Shown here in pieces: positions 45,805 through 54,743 of a DNA stretch of 64,000 nucleotides. The DNA comes from an uncultured Clostridia bacterium. Its GTDB lineage: Bacteria > Bacillota > Clostridia > TANB77 > CAG-465. A program made the translations under genes and the position numbers. The notes under the pieces are model-generated. The model saw only the letters and a program-made list of their open reading frames with translations. It made no database searches and had not been told where the DNA came from. Each line of letters starts with the position of its first letter. Within the stretch, counting starts at the first letter, position 1. The stretch lies in assembly GCA_949106495.1 (NCBI GenBank), contig CARYZD010000010.1:1-64000 (forward strand), given 5' to 3'.

Positions 45805-45852
45805 TTAAAACACTATAAGCATTACATAATTATAATACTTTTAGTGTTTTAA
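45805..45852 (-). terminator. Possible terminator after pcrA
   Basis: 11-bp stem (45805-45815 with 45842-45852) with a long 26-base loop; moderate T-tail on the minus strand. Confidence 0.4.
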
Positions 45853-45856
45853 AAAA

Positions 45857-48157
45857 TTATTTAATTATTTCAAGTGGTGTATAGTTAGCCATAAGTCTTT
45901 TAAATCCAGAACCATCAAACATAATTTCTAATTTAAAATCATCACCCTCTGGTTCAATATTTTCAATTATTCCTATACCAAATTTTTTATGTTTAACCTC
46001 CATACCAACTTTATATTTAGTACTAGAATCTGCTATATTAGCTTTAGAAGTAACTTGTGCACCAGCTAAATTCTTTAAGAATGAGTCTACACTAACACCA
46101 ATATTAGGTTTGGCTTTTCTTTCTACAGTTTCACTAACTCTATTTCTGTTAGATAAATATGTTTCAACTCTTTTATATTCACTATCAAGCCAAGTATTTT
46201 GTGTATTTTGACCTCTATTTTCTTTGTTATCCTTTGAATCTTCAGTTAGTAAAGTATCCGGTATTTCATTTATAAATCTTGATGGCATTGTAAATGTTGT
46301 AGAGCCATATAATGTTCTCTTTTTAGTATTGGTTAAATATAAATGTTGTTTTGCTCTTGTTATTGCAACATAACAAAGTCTTCTTTCCTCTTCTGTTTGT
46401 CCATCTTCTTCTATTGAACGTTTTGAAGGGAATAATCCTTCTTCCATTCCAACTAAAAATACATCTTCAAATTCAAGACCTTTTGCACTATGCATAGTCA
46501 TAAGAGTTACTGCCTCTGTTGATTCGTCTAAATTATCTACATCCGATACAAGTGCAATACTTTCTAAAAAGTCTTCTAAAGAGTTTTCTGCATTTTCATT
46601 TTCAAACTCAATTGCAACACCAATAAATTCCATAAGGTTATCAAAACGAATTTCAGTTTCTTTTGTTCCTTCTGAATTTAACATATCTTCATATCCAGAG
46701 TCTTTTAATACTTTCTTAATAAGCTCTGATACTTTAATATTTTCTTTTTCCTTAACAATATTATTTATCATATCTCTAAAAATAATAATATTTCCAGCAC
46801 TTCTAATTCCAGTTAAATTATTACTATCTTGTATTAATTCAAATATAGATACACCTTTTTCTGTTGCAAGCATATCTAATTTATCTACTGCTGTGTCTCC
46901 AATTCCTCTTTTAGGCTCATTTATTATTCTCTTTAATGCTATATTGTCATTTTTATTATTAATTAATTTTAGGTAACTAATTATATCTTTAATTTCTTTT
47001 CTAGCATAGAATTTAATTCCACCAATAAGTTTATATGGTGTACCAGATTTCATAAATACTTCTTCAAGAACACGAGCTTGTGCATTTGTTCTAAATAATA
47101 CTGCAAAATCTGAATATTTCTTTTCTTCTTTTCTGCAAACTTCATCTATTTTATCTACTACATACTCTACTTCTTCATATTCGTTGTTTAAAGTTTTATA
47201 ATCTATTTTATCTCCCTCTTTATTTTGAGTCCACAATACTTTATCAATTTTAGAAGAATTATTTTTTATAACTTCGTTTGCCGCATTTAGTATATTTTGA
47301 GTACTTCTATAGTTTTCCTCAAGCTTAACTATTTTTGCATTAGGAAATTCTTTTTCAAAATTTAATATATTTGTTATATCTGCCCCTCTAAATCCATATA
47401 TACTTTGTGATTCATCTCCAACTACACAAATATTTCCTGTTCCAGATGAAAGTAGACTAATTAAAAGAAATTGTGTTTTATTTGTATCTTGATACTCATC
47501 TACAAGTATATAATTAAACTTCTCTTGGTAATATACAAGTCTATCTGGATTTTCTAAGAACAATTTAACTGTAAGCATTATAATATCATCAAAATCTATA
47601 GAATTATTTTTTCTTAAAGTTGTTTGATACATAGTATAAACTTTAGCTATTTCTTCTTTTCTAAAATCTCCCATAGCATCTTTTTGATATTGACTTTCAT
47701 CTTTCATTACTTCTTTTGCTTTACTAATTTCAGATTTTAAAAGTCCAACTGGATATACTTTTTCATCTATATTTAATTTTTTCATTACTTCTTTAATAAC
47801 TTTTTCTTTATCTATTTCATCAAAAATATTAAAGTCTCTAGTATATCCAAGTAGTTCAATTTCTCTTTTTAATATTCTTACACATACAGAGTGAAAAGTT
47901 CCAAGCCACATATCTTGAGCTGCTTGCCCAATTAATCCTTCAACTCTTTCTTTCATCTCTTTAGCTGCTTTATTTGTAAATGTAATTGCTAGTATTTGCC
48001 AAGGTTTAACTATTTCTTTTTCTAGTAAATATGCTATTTTATATGTTAAAACTCTAGTTTTTCCTGAACCTGCACCAGCAAGAATTAGAAGTGGTCCATC
48101 CATATATTCAACCGCTTCTTTTTGTCTATCATTTAATCCATTTAATAATTCACTCAT
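45857..48157 (-). CDS. pcrA: UvrD/Rep-family DNA helicase PcrA
   Basis: 766 residues. Superfamily 1A motifs: Walker A LAGAGSGKTRVL (about 29-40), VDEYQDTN (about 223-230), GDESQSIYGFRGA (about 250-262), LEENYRST, MTMHSAKGLEFE (about 568-579), and VAITRAK (about 612-618). The C-terminal tail (about 700-766) has the Tudor-like VGMEVKHKKFGIGIIENIE motif that binds RNA polymerase. A 3'-5' helicase in repair and clearing of replication. One base separates it from the next gene upstream. Confidence 0.97.
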   Translation of the reverse strand: MSELLNGLNDRQKEAVEYMDGPLLILAGAGSGKTRVLTYKIAYLLEKEIVKPWQILAITFTNKAAKEMKERVEGLIGQAAQDMWLGTFHSVCVRILKREIELLGYTRDFNIFDEIDKEKVIKEVMKKLNIDEKVYPVGLLKSEISKAKEVMKDESQYQKDAMGDFRKEEIAKVYTMYQTTLRKNNSIDFDDIIMLTVKLFLENPDRLVYYQEKFNYILVDEYQDTNKTQFLLISLLSSGTGNICVVGDESQSIYGFRGADITNILNFEKEFPNAKIVKLEENYRSTQNILNAANEVIKNNSSKIDKVLWTQNKEGDKIDYKTLNNEYEEVEYVVDKIDEVCRKEEKKYSDFAVLFRTNAQARVLEEVFMKSGTPYKLIGGIKFYARKEIKDIISYLKLINNKNDNIALKRIINEPKRGIGDTAVDKLDMLATEKGVSIFELIQDSNNLTGIRSAGNIIIFRDMINNIVKEKENIKVSELIKKVLKDSGYEDMLNSEGTKETEIRFDNLMEFIGVAIEFENENAENSLEDFLESIALVSDVDNLDESTEAVTLMTMHSAKGLEFEDVFLVGMEEGLFPSKRSIEEDGQTEEERRLCYVAITRAKQHLYLTNTKKRTLYGSTTFTMPSRFINEIPDTLLTEDSKDNKENRGQNTQNTWLDSEYKRVETYLSNRNRVSETVERKAKPNIGVSVDSFLKNLAGAQVTSKANIADSSTKYKVGMEVKHKKFGIGIIENIEPEGDDFKLEIMFDGSGFKRLMANYTPLEIIK

Positions 48158-48158
48158 T

Positions 48159-48878
48159 TTACACCTCTACTAATCCACCATAATCTATAACATCTAAATC
48201 TTTAAATTCTATTATTTTAAGATTTCTTTTTGTTATAAATTCTCTAATTTTATTATTTCTATCTATTTTTTCCAAATCTCCAAATATAACTATATTATTA
48301 TCTACTCTTGCTATTGCTCCACCTATAAACCCTGTCATATTACTATAATTACCATATTCATCTTTAAGTTTTATATCTGGAACATAATCTAATAGCAATA
48401 CACTAATATTATTTGCTATTAATTTTTCTGCTATTTTCTTATCTGTTGTAATAACACTTGAATCATCTATTACAGCAATTGAACAATTTGTATATCCTTG
48501 TTCAACATTTATTAGCTCATAGCTGTTATCATTTAACAGTTTAAGAACTGTTTTGTCTGTATATTTAAAATTATGTACTGCATAATTTCCTACAATACAA
48601 ACATTATACTTTATATCATCTGGATAATTTAATCCTACTTCTTCTTTACCTGAAATAATATTATACTCAGTATTTTTTAACATAAAAACTAAGTCATCAT
48701 ATTTACTCTTCTCTACAATAAGTGTATCTCCAATTTTAGTAGTAAATATATCTACATGAGATGAAATTTCAGAATATACATTTTCACTCTTTTCTATTTC
48801 AACTAATCTATAACCTAGATACTTGAGAGTATTTTTCTCTATATTTCTCATTCTTTTATCTATTATTATATATTCCAT
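48159..48878 (-). CDS. GME-fold-like protein (DUF6873 type)
   Basis: 239 residues, soluble. Segments VHNFKYTDKTVLKLLND, EQGYTNCSIAVIDDSSVITTDKKIA (about 143-167) and TGFIGGAIARVDNNIVIFGDL (about 195-215) resemble guanidino-group-modifying-enzyme (GME) fold proteins, particularly the DUF6873 set, as I recall it. A Cys (about 150) lies in GYTNCS. The substrate is unknown and I cannot confirm a full catalytic set. One base upstream of pcrA, so coexpressed. Confidence 0.55.
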   Translation of the reverse strand: MEYIIIDKRMRNIEKNTLKYLGYRLVEIEKSENVYSEISSHVDIFTTKIGDTLIVEKSKYDDLVFMLKNTEYNIISGKEEVGLNYPDDIKYNVCIVGNYAVHNFKYTDKTVLKLLNDNSYELINVEQGYTNCSIAVIDDSSVITTDKKIAEKLIANNISVLLLDYVPDIKLKDEYGNYSNMTGFIGGAIARVDNNIVIFGDLEKIDRNNKIREFITKRNLKIIEFKDLDVIDYGGLVEV

Positions 48879-48979
48879 ATACCACCTCTAAACTTATGTT
48901 TGTTTTTACAAAAGCTATTATATCAAAAAAGAAAGTGTATTTCAAGGAGAATAATAATAACAATATAAATTTACAGAAA

Positions 48980-49006
48980 AAGTAAAAAGGTGAGCATTCG
49001 CCCACC
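48980..49006 (-). terminator. Terminator of the GC-rich gene
   Basis: 7-bp stem (48989-48995 with 49000-49006, one G-U pair), minus-strand tail TTTTTACTTTTT. Confidence 0.65.
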
Positions 49007-49123
49007 TCCTTACGGTACTTAAAATCATAATTGTTTCAATATTCAGTTTTTTTGGAAATTAAGTTATCTCCATTTAACACACTCAAAGAATCCCTGATGT
49101 CTGGTTCATTTTGGAGCCTTGCT

Positions 49124-49648
49124 CTATGCTTCCTTTTCCTTTGCTGCCTTCTCAAGCGAAGAAGTATAATGCTCAAGCTGCTGCTTCAAGTAGAACTCCA
49201 AATTACGGATTTTTTCCACCTTTGCTTTCTTGCCTTTTTTAACTTCTTTCTTCAGGTCCTTGATAAGACTCTTGTCAATCCCGCCGATAGCCTTAAGCGC
49301 CTCATTATGCTCCTGATTAATTGCCATCTTGCCGCCATAAAGCTTTTCAAAGACTTCCTCAACACATTCCATATCCTCAGCCGCTTTCTCCAGAAGCTTT
49401 CCAAGCTCTTTTTGTCCAAGCATCTGAACATAGCTTACATCCAGTATAAACGGAGCTTTTCCGATATAGCTCACAGCTTCAGGCTTTTCAATTCTGAACA
49501 TTCCTTCAGCATTACACTGGTCAAGCACAATAGCCCGCTCCTGAAACACAACAGGATTAACCACCCTGTAAATACTTGATAACATGTTAACGTCCTTGTT
49601 GTGGATATATGCCACCATAGTTCCACCTTCGATTACCATTTTCTTCAT
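49124..49648 (-). CDS. Hypothetical protein of foreign base composition
   Basis: 174 residues, AGGAGG 8 bases before the ATG. Clearly richer in G and C than everything around it, with codons (GAG, CTG, GGC, ATC) hardly used elsewhere here. Residue 38 is encoded by CGG (49535-49537), the only in-frame CGG in the window inside an otherwise open gene. The N-terminal 110 residues look like a compact alpha/beta domain; the C-terminal 60 are Lys/Glu-rich helical. Family not recognised. Likely acquired by horizontal transfer from a relative that uses CGG normally. Confidence 0.75.
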   Translation of the reverse strand: MKKMVIEGGTMVAYIHNKDVNMLSSIYRVVNPVVFQERAIVLDQCNAEGMFRIEKPEAVSYIGKAPFILDVSYVQMLGQKELGKLLEKAAEDMECVEEVFEKLYGGKMAINQEHNEALKAIGGIDKSLIKDLKKEVKKGKKAKVEKIRNLEFYLKQQLEHYTSSLEKAAKEKEA

Positions 49649-49763
49649 GCTTAATTCCTCCTTAAAAGAGTGTAATTATACTACCTACATAAAGTTTTCT
49701 GTTACGCTAATATTATAACATAGTTTACATATTATGACAATATTTTCACATATAAGTTAAATA
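49649..49763 (-). promoter_or_regulatory. Likely promoter region of the GC-rich gene
   Basis: On the minus strand TAGTATAATTACAC (-10 TATAAT near 49673-49678) precedes the AAGGAGG site; no confident -35. A second TATAAT word lies near 49715. Composition returns to AT-rich beyond about 49690. Confidence 0.45.
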
Positions 49764-49787
49764 AAAACTCATGATTTTAAATCATGA
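49764..49787 (-). terminator. Terminator after ypeB
   Basis: 8-bp stem (49769-49776 with 49780-49787), minus-strand tail TTTTTATTT. Confidence 0.65.
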
Positions 49788-49813
49788 ATTCTTATTTAAC
49801 ACTTATATATAAC

Positions 49814-51187
49814 TTACATTGCCAAAGTTCCACCAGGTGTATCAAGTAATATATAAATTTTTTCTTGCACTAAGGTATCTGCATTAATATATATTAAATA
49901 CTTTTTATCTTCTATGCTTCCTTCGAATTCATAAACTAGTACCTCATCTTTAGAATCTGTTGGAATAATACATAATCTTTCATTTTCAATTTTTATTTCA
50001 TCATATAAGCTTGCTCTGGCTTCATCTATACTTTTTTGTGGATTAATTTCTCTTTCTTTATGATTATATATATATCCATTAGCCTCAAAATTCATTATTT
50101 CTCCATTATCTAATGCAAGCTTTACTTTAATTAAATCTGAATAAATAATTACATTGTCTTGTGTAGCAGCAAAAGATATAGTTATCATATTATCTGCTTT
50201 TAAAAAGTATGTTGGAGTAATATTATCTATACCTAATGAATTAATAAATTGTGATGCTTTTGTCTTTGCTTCTTCTACAGTTATATTTTCAACATTGCAT
50301 TTTTTATCTGATATCATTTGATATATTTTTCCATCATCTTTAGTTGCATAAATTGTTTTTAAAGTTTCAATATTTTTCAATTTAACTTCATAAATATATA
50401 ATGGTATTCTTCCATTTTGTTCTTCTTTAAATGTTATATTTTCAATATCTAACTTTTTCTTAAGCTCATTTTCTACTTCCTCTGATGTTAAGATATTTCC
50501 TGTCAAATATGCAGGTTTAAGTGTTAATATATGATTTGAAAAAGCACCATCATATATTATTCCTTCATATTCTGTAAATGTCTTTCCTATATAATTTACT
50601 TTTGATACTTCTTGTTCTGCACTACTATCATTTATTTTTGCATCACCAATTTTTTCTAACTCATCCCATTTTATTCTACCATCATTTAGTTCAACATATA
50701 TATCTTCTACAACATTAGATAAACTACTTATTTTATCATAAAGTGTATCTATATTATCCTTATAATCTGATATATTATTTCCATTTAATAAATTTCTCAT
50801 TAATACATAAGAAAAATCACTAAGTTGATTTAAAAACTTAGAAACATTGGATATACTATTTGCAGAAAAAGGTAAATTGTCTAAATTTGAATTTGCACTA
50901 TTAGATTTAGCAAAAATACTTGCAAGTGTTGTCATAGTATATGTGTCATTTGTTGTAAGTCTTAATTTCAATATTTCATTTTCTATATTATTAACATTTG
51001 CCACAAAATCATACATAGACTTATTATATCCGTCTTGAACTTCTTGTTTTTGTATTTTATATCTCTTTAAAAATATCATAAAACCTAATGTAATTATACA
51101 AACCATTGCAAAAAAAATAATTCCAATATTTTTCTCTCCTAGTTTCTTTTTTATCTGTATTACTTTTTTTTCAAATTTTTCTAGCAT
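49814..51187 (-). CDS. ypeB: Germination protein YpeB
   Basis: 457 residues from ATG 51187, chosen because GGAGG lies 7 bases upstream inside the end of sleB; an ATG at 51211 would overlap sleB by 23 bases and has no such site. Membrane segment (about 18-38), a helical N-terminal region (about 45-190), then PepSY-like repeats (about 200-457) with FTEYEGIIYDGAFSNHI. YpeB holds and stabilises the cortex hydrolase SleB in the spore and is expressed in the forespore. Pairing with sleB confirms the call. Confidence 0.93.
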   Translation of the reverse strand: MLEKFEKKVIQIKKKLGEKNIGIIFFAMVCIITLGFMIFLKRYKIQKQEVQDGYNKSMYDFVANVNNIENEILKLRLTTNDTYTMTTLASIFAKSNSANSNLDNLPFSANSISNVSKFLNQLSDFSYVLMRNLLNGNNISDYKDNIDTLYDKISSLSNVVEDIYVELNDGRIKWDELEKIGDAKINDSSAEQEVSKVNYIGKTFTEYEGIIYDGAFSNHILTLKPAYLTGNILTSEEVENELKKKLDIENITFKEEQNGRIPLYIYEVKLKNIETLKTIYATKDDGKIYQMISDKKCNVENITVEEAKTKASQFINSLGIDNITPTYFLKADNMITISFAATQDNVIIYSDLIKVKLALDNGEIMNFEANGYIYNHKEREINPQKSIDEARASLYDEIKIENERLCIIPTDSKDEVLVYEFEGSIEDKKYLIYINADTLVQEKIYILLDTPGGTLAM

Positions 51188-51188
51188 C

Positions 51189-51677
51189 TTATTCCTCCAA
51201 AGCAAATACATGCTTACCTATTGTAGTAACTGTCTTTAGTGAGAATAACCATTTACTTTTAGTTTTAGAAGGATTATAAAAATAAAGAGCACCATTTGTT
51301 GGATCAACTCCATTCATTGCATCTTGTGCTGCTTTATATACTGTTGAATTTTCATCTATTGCAACATCAAACTGACCATCTGTAACAGAAGAAAATTGTT
51401 GATTTTGATATATTACACCTGCAATTGTATTCGGAAAAGATGCATCTTTTACTCTATTCATAATTACTGCTCCAACTGCTACTTGACCTATATATGGTTC
51501 TCCTCTTGCTTCTCCATTAATTAATCTTGCTAGTAATTCTACCATATTATCTCCAGATGCTTTTGTTGTTGAAATTGAGCTTTCTGCTTTTTGAGTTTGT
51601 GCATATACTACTATACTCAAAAATAAGAAACAAAACAAAAAAAGACACACTGTATATTTCTTTTTCATAACTTTCAC
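51189..51677 (-). CDS. sleB: Spore cortex-lytic enzyme, SleB/CwlJ family
   Basis: 162 residues. Signal peptide (about 7-26), then a Hydrolase_2 domain with LLARLINGEARGEPYIGQVAVGAVIMNRV (about 47-75; catalytic Glu in GEARGE) and QNQQFSSVTDGQF. The usual N-terminal peptidoglycan-binding domain of SleB is missing, so it has CwlJ-like size; it is named sleB because ypeB follows immediately. Confidence 0.92.
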   Translation of the reverse strand: MKVMKKKYTVCLFLFCFLFLSIVVYAQTQKAESSISTTKASGDNMVELLARLINGEARGEPYIGQVAVGAVIMNRVKDASFPNTIAGVIYQNQQFSSVTDGQFDVAIDENSTVYKAAQDAMNGVDPTNGALYFYNPSKTKSKWLFSLKTVTTIGKHVFALEE

Positions 51678-51741
51678 CTACTATTATTTTGGTTAAGTTA
51701 TACAAAAATATACAATATGCCACATTTTTAACTGTTTTATA

Positions 51742-51996
51742 TTAAATAAAAAATCCAATTACGATTAATGCTATAACTCCTGGTACTCCTAAAATACCTG
51801 CAATTAAAGCTGTCACAATATTAAACGGAATTGTTATTCCTATTGTTGCTCCAAATGTATTAACAAGAACAATCATTACTATTCCAAGCACTATATTTAA
51901 TGCTAATTTAATAATTTTCTTAACTGGCCATGCCAAAAGTTTAGCTACCACAATAACTGCTATTGCAGCAAATATTAAAACAACATATTCAGCCAT
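51742..51996 (-). CDS. bofA: BofA-family pro-SigK processing inhibitor
   Basis: 84 residues, three hydrophobic segments, with LAWPVKKIIKLALNIVLG (about 21-38) and NTFGATIGITIPFNIVTALIAGILGVPGVIALI (about 46-78): the BofA signature. BofA holds the SpoIVFB protease inactive in the forespore outer membrane until SigK is due. Lies 11 bases downstream of an M50 protease gene. Confidence 0.9.
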   Translation of the reverse strand: MAEYVVLIFAAIAVIVVAKLLAWPVKKIIKLALNIVLGIVMIVLVNTFGATIGITIPFNIVTALIAGILGVPGVIALIVIGFFI

Positions 51997-52006
51997 ATTA
52001 TTCCCC

Positions 52007-53269
52007 CTATATTATTCTAATTATATCTTTTATAGTTACAAATAATGTTAATGCAAGAAGTAATCCAAGTCCAATATATGAAATAGCTACTTCTACGTTT
52101 TCAGATACTTTTTTTCTTGTAATTGATTCAATTAATACAATTACAATCTTTCCTCCATCAAGTGGTGGAAATGGTAATATATTTGCAACACCAACCGCCA
52201 TACTAATCATTGCCATTAAGTAGAAGAAATTTAATATACCTGAGCTTTTAGACACTACTTCTCCTATACCAACAATTCCTGACATATTAGATATTGATAC
52301 TTTTCCAGTAAATAAATTTACATATGAACCAACTATATTTTTTATATTTTCAAAAGTTTCTGTAAAAGCAGTACCTATTGTTGATTTAGTTGTAGCAACA
52401 CTTGCAATTCCTAAATCAAAAACAGCTTTTTCTTCAGGGATTACAGTAAATTCTTTTATTTCTTCCCCTCTTTGAACCTTTACTTTAACTTCTTGGCCTG
52501 CTTTATCTTTAATTTCACTTATTATATCTAAAGCACCTGGTGTAGATACTTCATTTACTGATAAAATAATATCTCCAGATTTAAGTCCAACTTTTGCAGC
52601 ACTTGTTCCTGCTCCAGTAAGCTCAATTACATTTGTTGATTTACCCTCATCATCTTGTTCAAAAGTAATACCAATTTTACCTTCTGTTCTTTGAGCATTT
52701 TTTACTGTAGTAGAATGAATTTCTCCATTTCTTTCATATTTTATCTCTATATCTGTTTCACCATTATCTAATGTAAAATTAGATATTTGACTATATAAAT
52801 TAATTTTCTTTCCATTTATTTCTACAATCTTATCATCTGCTTGTAGTCCAGCTTCAATAAGAACTGAATCTTCATTATATGATTTTATTTGTGTTGTTGC
52901 AACGTTTCCTGGCATATAAACAGCAATAAATACTACAAGAGCTAAAATAAAATTAAATATAACTCCCATAGATAAAATTATTATTTTTTCAAAAGCATTT
53001 TTCTTTTGGTATGAAGTATCACTGTTTTTACTTTCTTCAGTTGCTTCTTCTCCTTCTATTGCACAATAACCTCCAAGAGGTAACCATCTAAGAGAATACA
53101 TTGTACCTTTATATTTTTTTTGAACTATTTTAGGTCCAAAACCAATTGAAAATTCATCTACTCCAACACCTAGCATTTTACTTGCAATAAAATGTCCAAA
53201 TTCATGAATAGTTGCAACACTAAGTATTATTACTAATAGTTTTATTATAGTTATTAAAAAACTAACCAA
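52007..53269 (-). CDS. rseP: Site-2 membrane protease RseP
   Basis: 420 residues. Zinc motif HEFGH (about 22-26) in the first membrane helix, a PDZ domain (about 205-270), a second PDZ-like stretch, and NILPFPPLDGGKI (about 363-375), the third metal ligand motif. Cuts anti-sigma factors or other membrane proteins within the bilayer. Fifteen bases after cdsA. The following bofA gene suggests link to sporulation, but the PDZ-bearing form is the general RseP/RasP rather than SpoIVFB. Confidence 0.93.
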   Translation of the reverse strand: MVSFLITIIKLLVIILSVATIHEFGHFIASKMLGVGVDEFSIGFGPKIVQKKYKGTMYSLRWLPLGGYCAIEGEEATEESKNSDTSYQKKNAFEKIIILSMGVIFNFILALVVFIAVYMPGNVATTQIKSYNEDSVLIEAGLQADDKIVEINGKKINLYSQISNFTLDNGETDIEIKYERNGEIHSTTVKNAQRTEGKIGITFEQDDEGKSTNVIELTGAGTSAAKVGLKSGDIILSVNEVSTPGALDIISEIKDKAGQEVKVKVQRGEEIKEFTVIPEEKAVFDLGIASVATTKSTIGTAFTETFENIKNIVGSYVNLFTGKVSISNMSGIVGIGEVVSKSSGILNFFYLMAMISMAVGVANILPFPPLDGGKIVIVLIESITRKKVSENVEVAISYIGLGLLLALTLFVTIKDIIRII

Positions 53270-53284
53270 TTTTTTTCCTCCTTA

Positions 53285-54109
53285 TTATATTAGACTAATT
53301 AATTGTATAAAAATATATACCATTGGTGATATAAACATTATGCTATCAAATCTATCTAATATTCCGCCATGTCCTGGTAATAAATTACTAAAATCTTTTT
53401 GTATACAATATCTTTTAATTGATGAAGCAGCTAAGTCTCCAATTTGACCCACAATACTAAATACTGCTCCCATGATTATCATTATTATTATATTAAACTC
53501 AGTACTAAAATATGTATTTGTTATATAACATAGTATGCCAGTTGCTACCATTGCAGCGATAATTCCTGCAATCGTTCCTTCTATACTCTTCTTAGGACTA
53601 ACAACTGGAGATAATTTATGTTTTCCAAATCTTGAACCAATTTCATATGCAAATGTATCTGTTGCTGTTGCACATACAAATGCTAAAATAACTAATATTC
53701 TACCATGTGGTTCTATAAATAATAATTTTATAAATGAAAATAAAAATGGTACATATAATATTGAAAAAAATGTAATAGCTATATCTATAATACTAACTTT
53801 TAATTCTTTTATAACAATATATGCAAATGATGCAACCATAAGTATCGGTAAAGCAATCATTACAATTTTTAATAACACTTCCAAACTAACATTTCCTATT
53901 AATGGAATCAACAAACAAGCTATATATCCAATTATAGATAGTGGATGATGTCCTTTAGCTTTAAAACATCTATTACATTCATACATTCCAAGAATAGATA
54001 ACAATGTAACAAATATAGAATCAATTATTCTATTGTTAAAAACTAGAACTGATACTATAACCACTACAAAAACAATACCAGTTGTTATTCTTTTTATTCC
54101 TTCTCTCAA
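53285..54109 (-). CDS. cdsA: Phosphatidate cytidylyltransferase
   Basis: 274 residues, about eight membrane segments. The C-terminal signature SPKKSIEGTIAGI (about 177-189) and the GDLAASSIKRYCIQKDFSNLLPGHGGILDRFDS stretch (about 227-259) are diagnostic. Makes CDP-diacylglycerol for phospholipids. Confidence 0.95.
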   Translation of the reverse strand: MREGIKRITTGIVFVVVIVSVLVFNNRIIDSIFVTLLSILGMYECNRCFKAKGHHPLSIIGYIACLLIPLIGNVSLEVLLKIVMIALPILMVASFAYIVIKELKVSIIDIAITFFSILYVPFLFSFIKLLFIEPHGRILVILAFVCATATDTFAYEIGSRFGKHKLSPVVSPKKSIEGTIAGIIAAMVATGILCYITNTYFSTEFNIIIMIIMGAVFSIVGQIGDLAASSIKRYCIQKDFSNLLPGHGGILDRFDSIMFISPMVYIFIQLISLI

Positions 54110-54130
54110 TTTATTTTCTCCTAACCTTAA

Positions 54131-54679
54131 TTATACTTCCATAACCTCTTTTTCTTTATCTGCAACAACTGTTTCTACTTTATTTGTATATTTATCTGTT
54201 ATTTTTTGAATTTTTTCTTCTGCACCCTTTAATTCATCTTCAGTCATTTCATTATTATTTTTAAGTTTTTTAGCATCATCTATTCCATCTCTTCTAACAT
54301 TTCTAATAGCAACTTTTGCTTCTTCACCTAAACTTCTAACTTCTTTTACTATTTGTTTTCTTCTTTCTTCATTTAACTCTGGAAATGTAAGTCTAATTCC
54401 ATTACCATCATTAATTGGGTTTACTCCAATTTCTGCAACTTGAATTGCTTTTGTAATTGCACCAAGAAGTGATCTATCCCATGGTGTAATTAATATTTGT
54501 CTTGCTTCTGGTACAGAAATTGCACCTATTTGATTTAATGGAGTTTGTACTCCATAATATTCTACTGTAATTTTATTTAAAATAGCAGGATTTGCACGTC
54601 CAGCTCTAATAGCTGCTAATTCATCACATAAATAATCTACAGCCTTTTGCATTTTATCTTCAATTTCTTGATATTCCAT
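54131..54679 (-). CDS. frr: Ribosome recycling factor
   Basis: 182 residues. IRAGRANPAILNKITVEYYG (about 24-43) and IPEARQ-like VPEARQILITPWD (about 57-69) are standard. Splits post-termination ribosomes with EF-G. In most Firmicutes uppS lies between frr and cdsA, and dxr between cdsA and rseP; both are absent here. Confidence 0.97.
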   Translation of the reverse strand: MEYQEIEDKMQKAVDYLCDELAAIRAGRANPAILNKITVEYYGVQTPLNQIGAISVPEARQILITPWDRSLLGAITKAIQVAEIGVNPINDGNGIRLTFPELNEERRKQIVKEVRSLGEEAKVAIRNVRRDGIDDAKKLKNNNEMTEDELKGAEEKIQKITDKYTNKVETVVADKEKEVMEV

Positions 54680-54743
54680 AATTTAACTCTCCTTTAATTT
54701 TCTCATATAATTATTATACAATAAAATTATAAAAAAGCAATAA

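Noticed and set aside
49031..49579. 182-codon + strand open frame opposite the GC-rich gene
   Set aside because: No ribosome binding site and Leu/Phe-rich nonsense composition; it mirrors the minus-strand gene, which has an excellent start and family-like composition.
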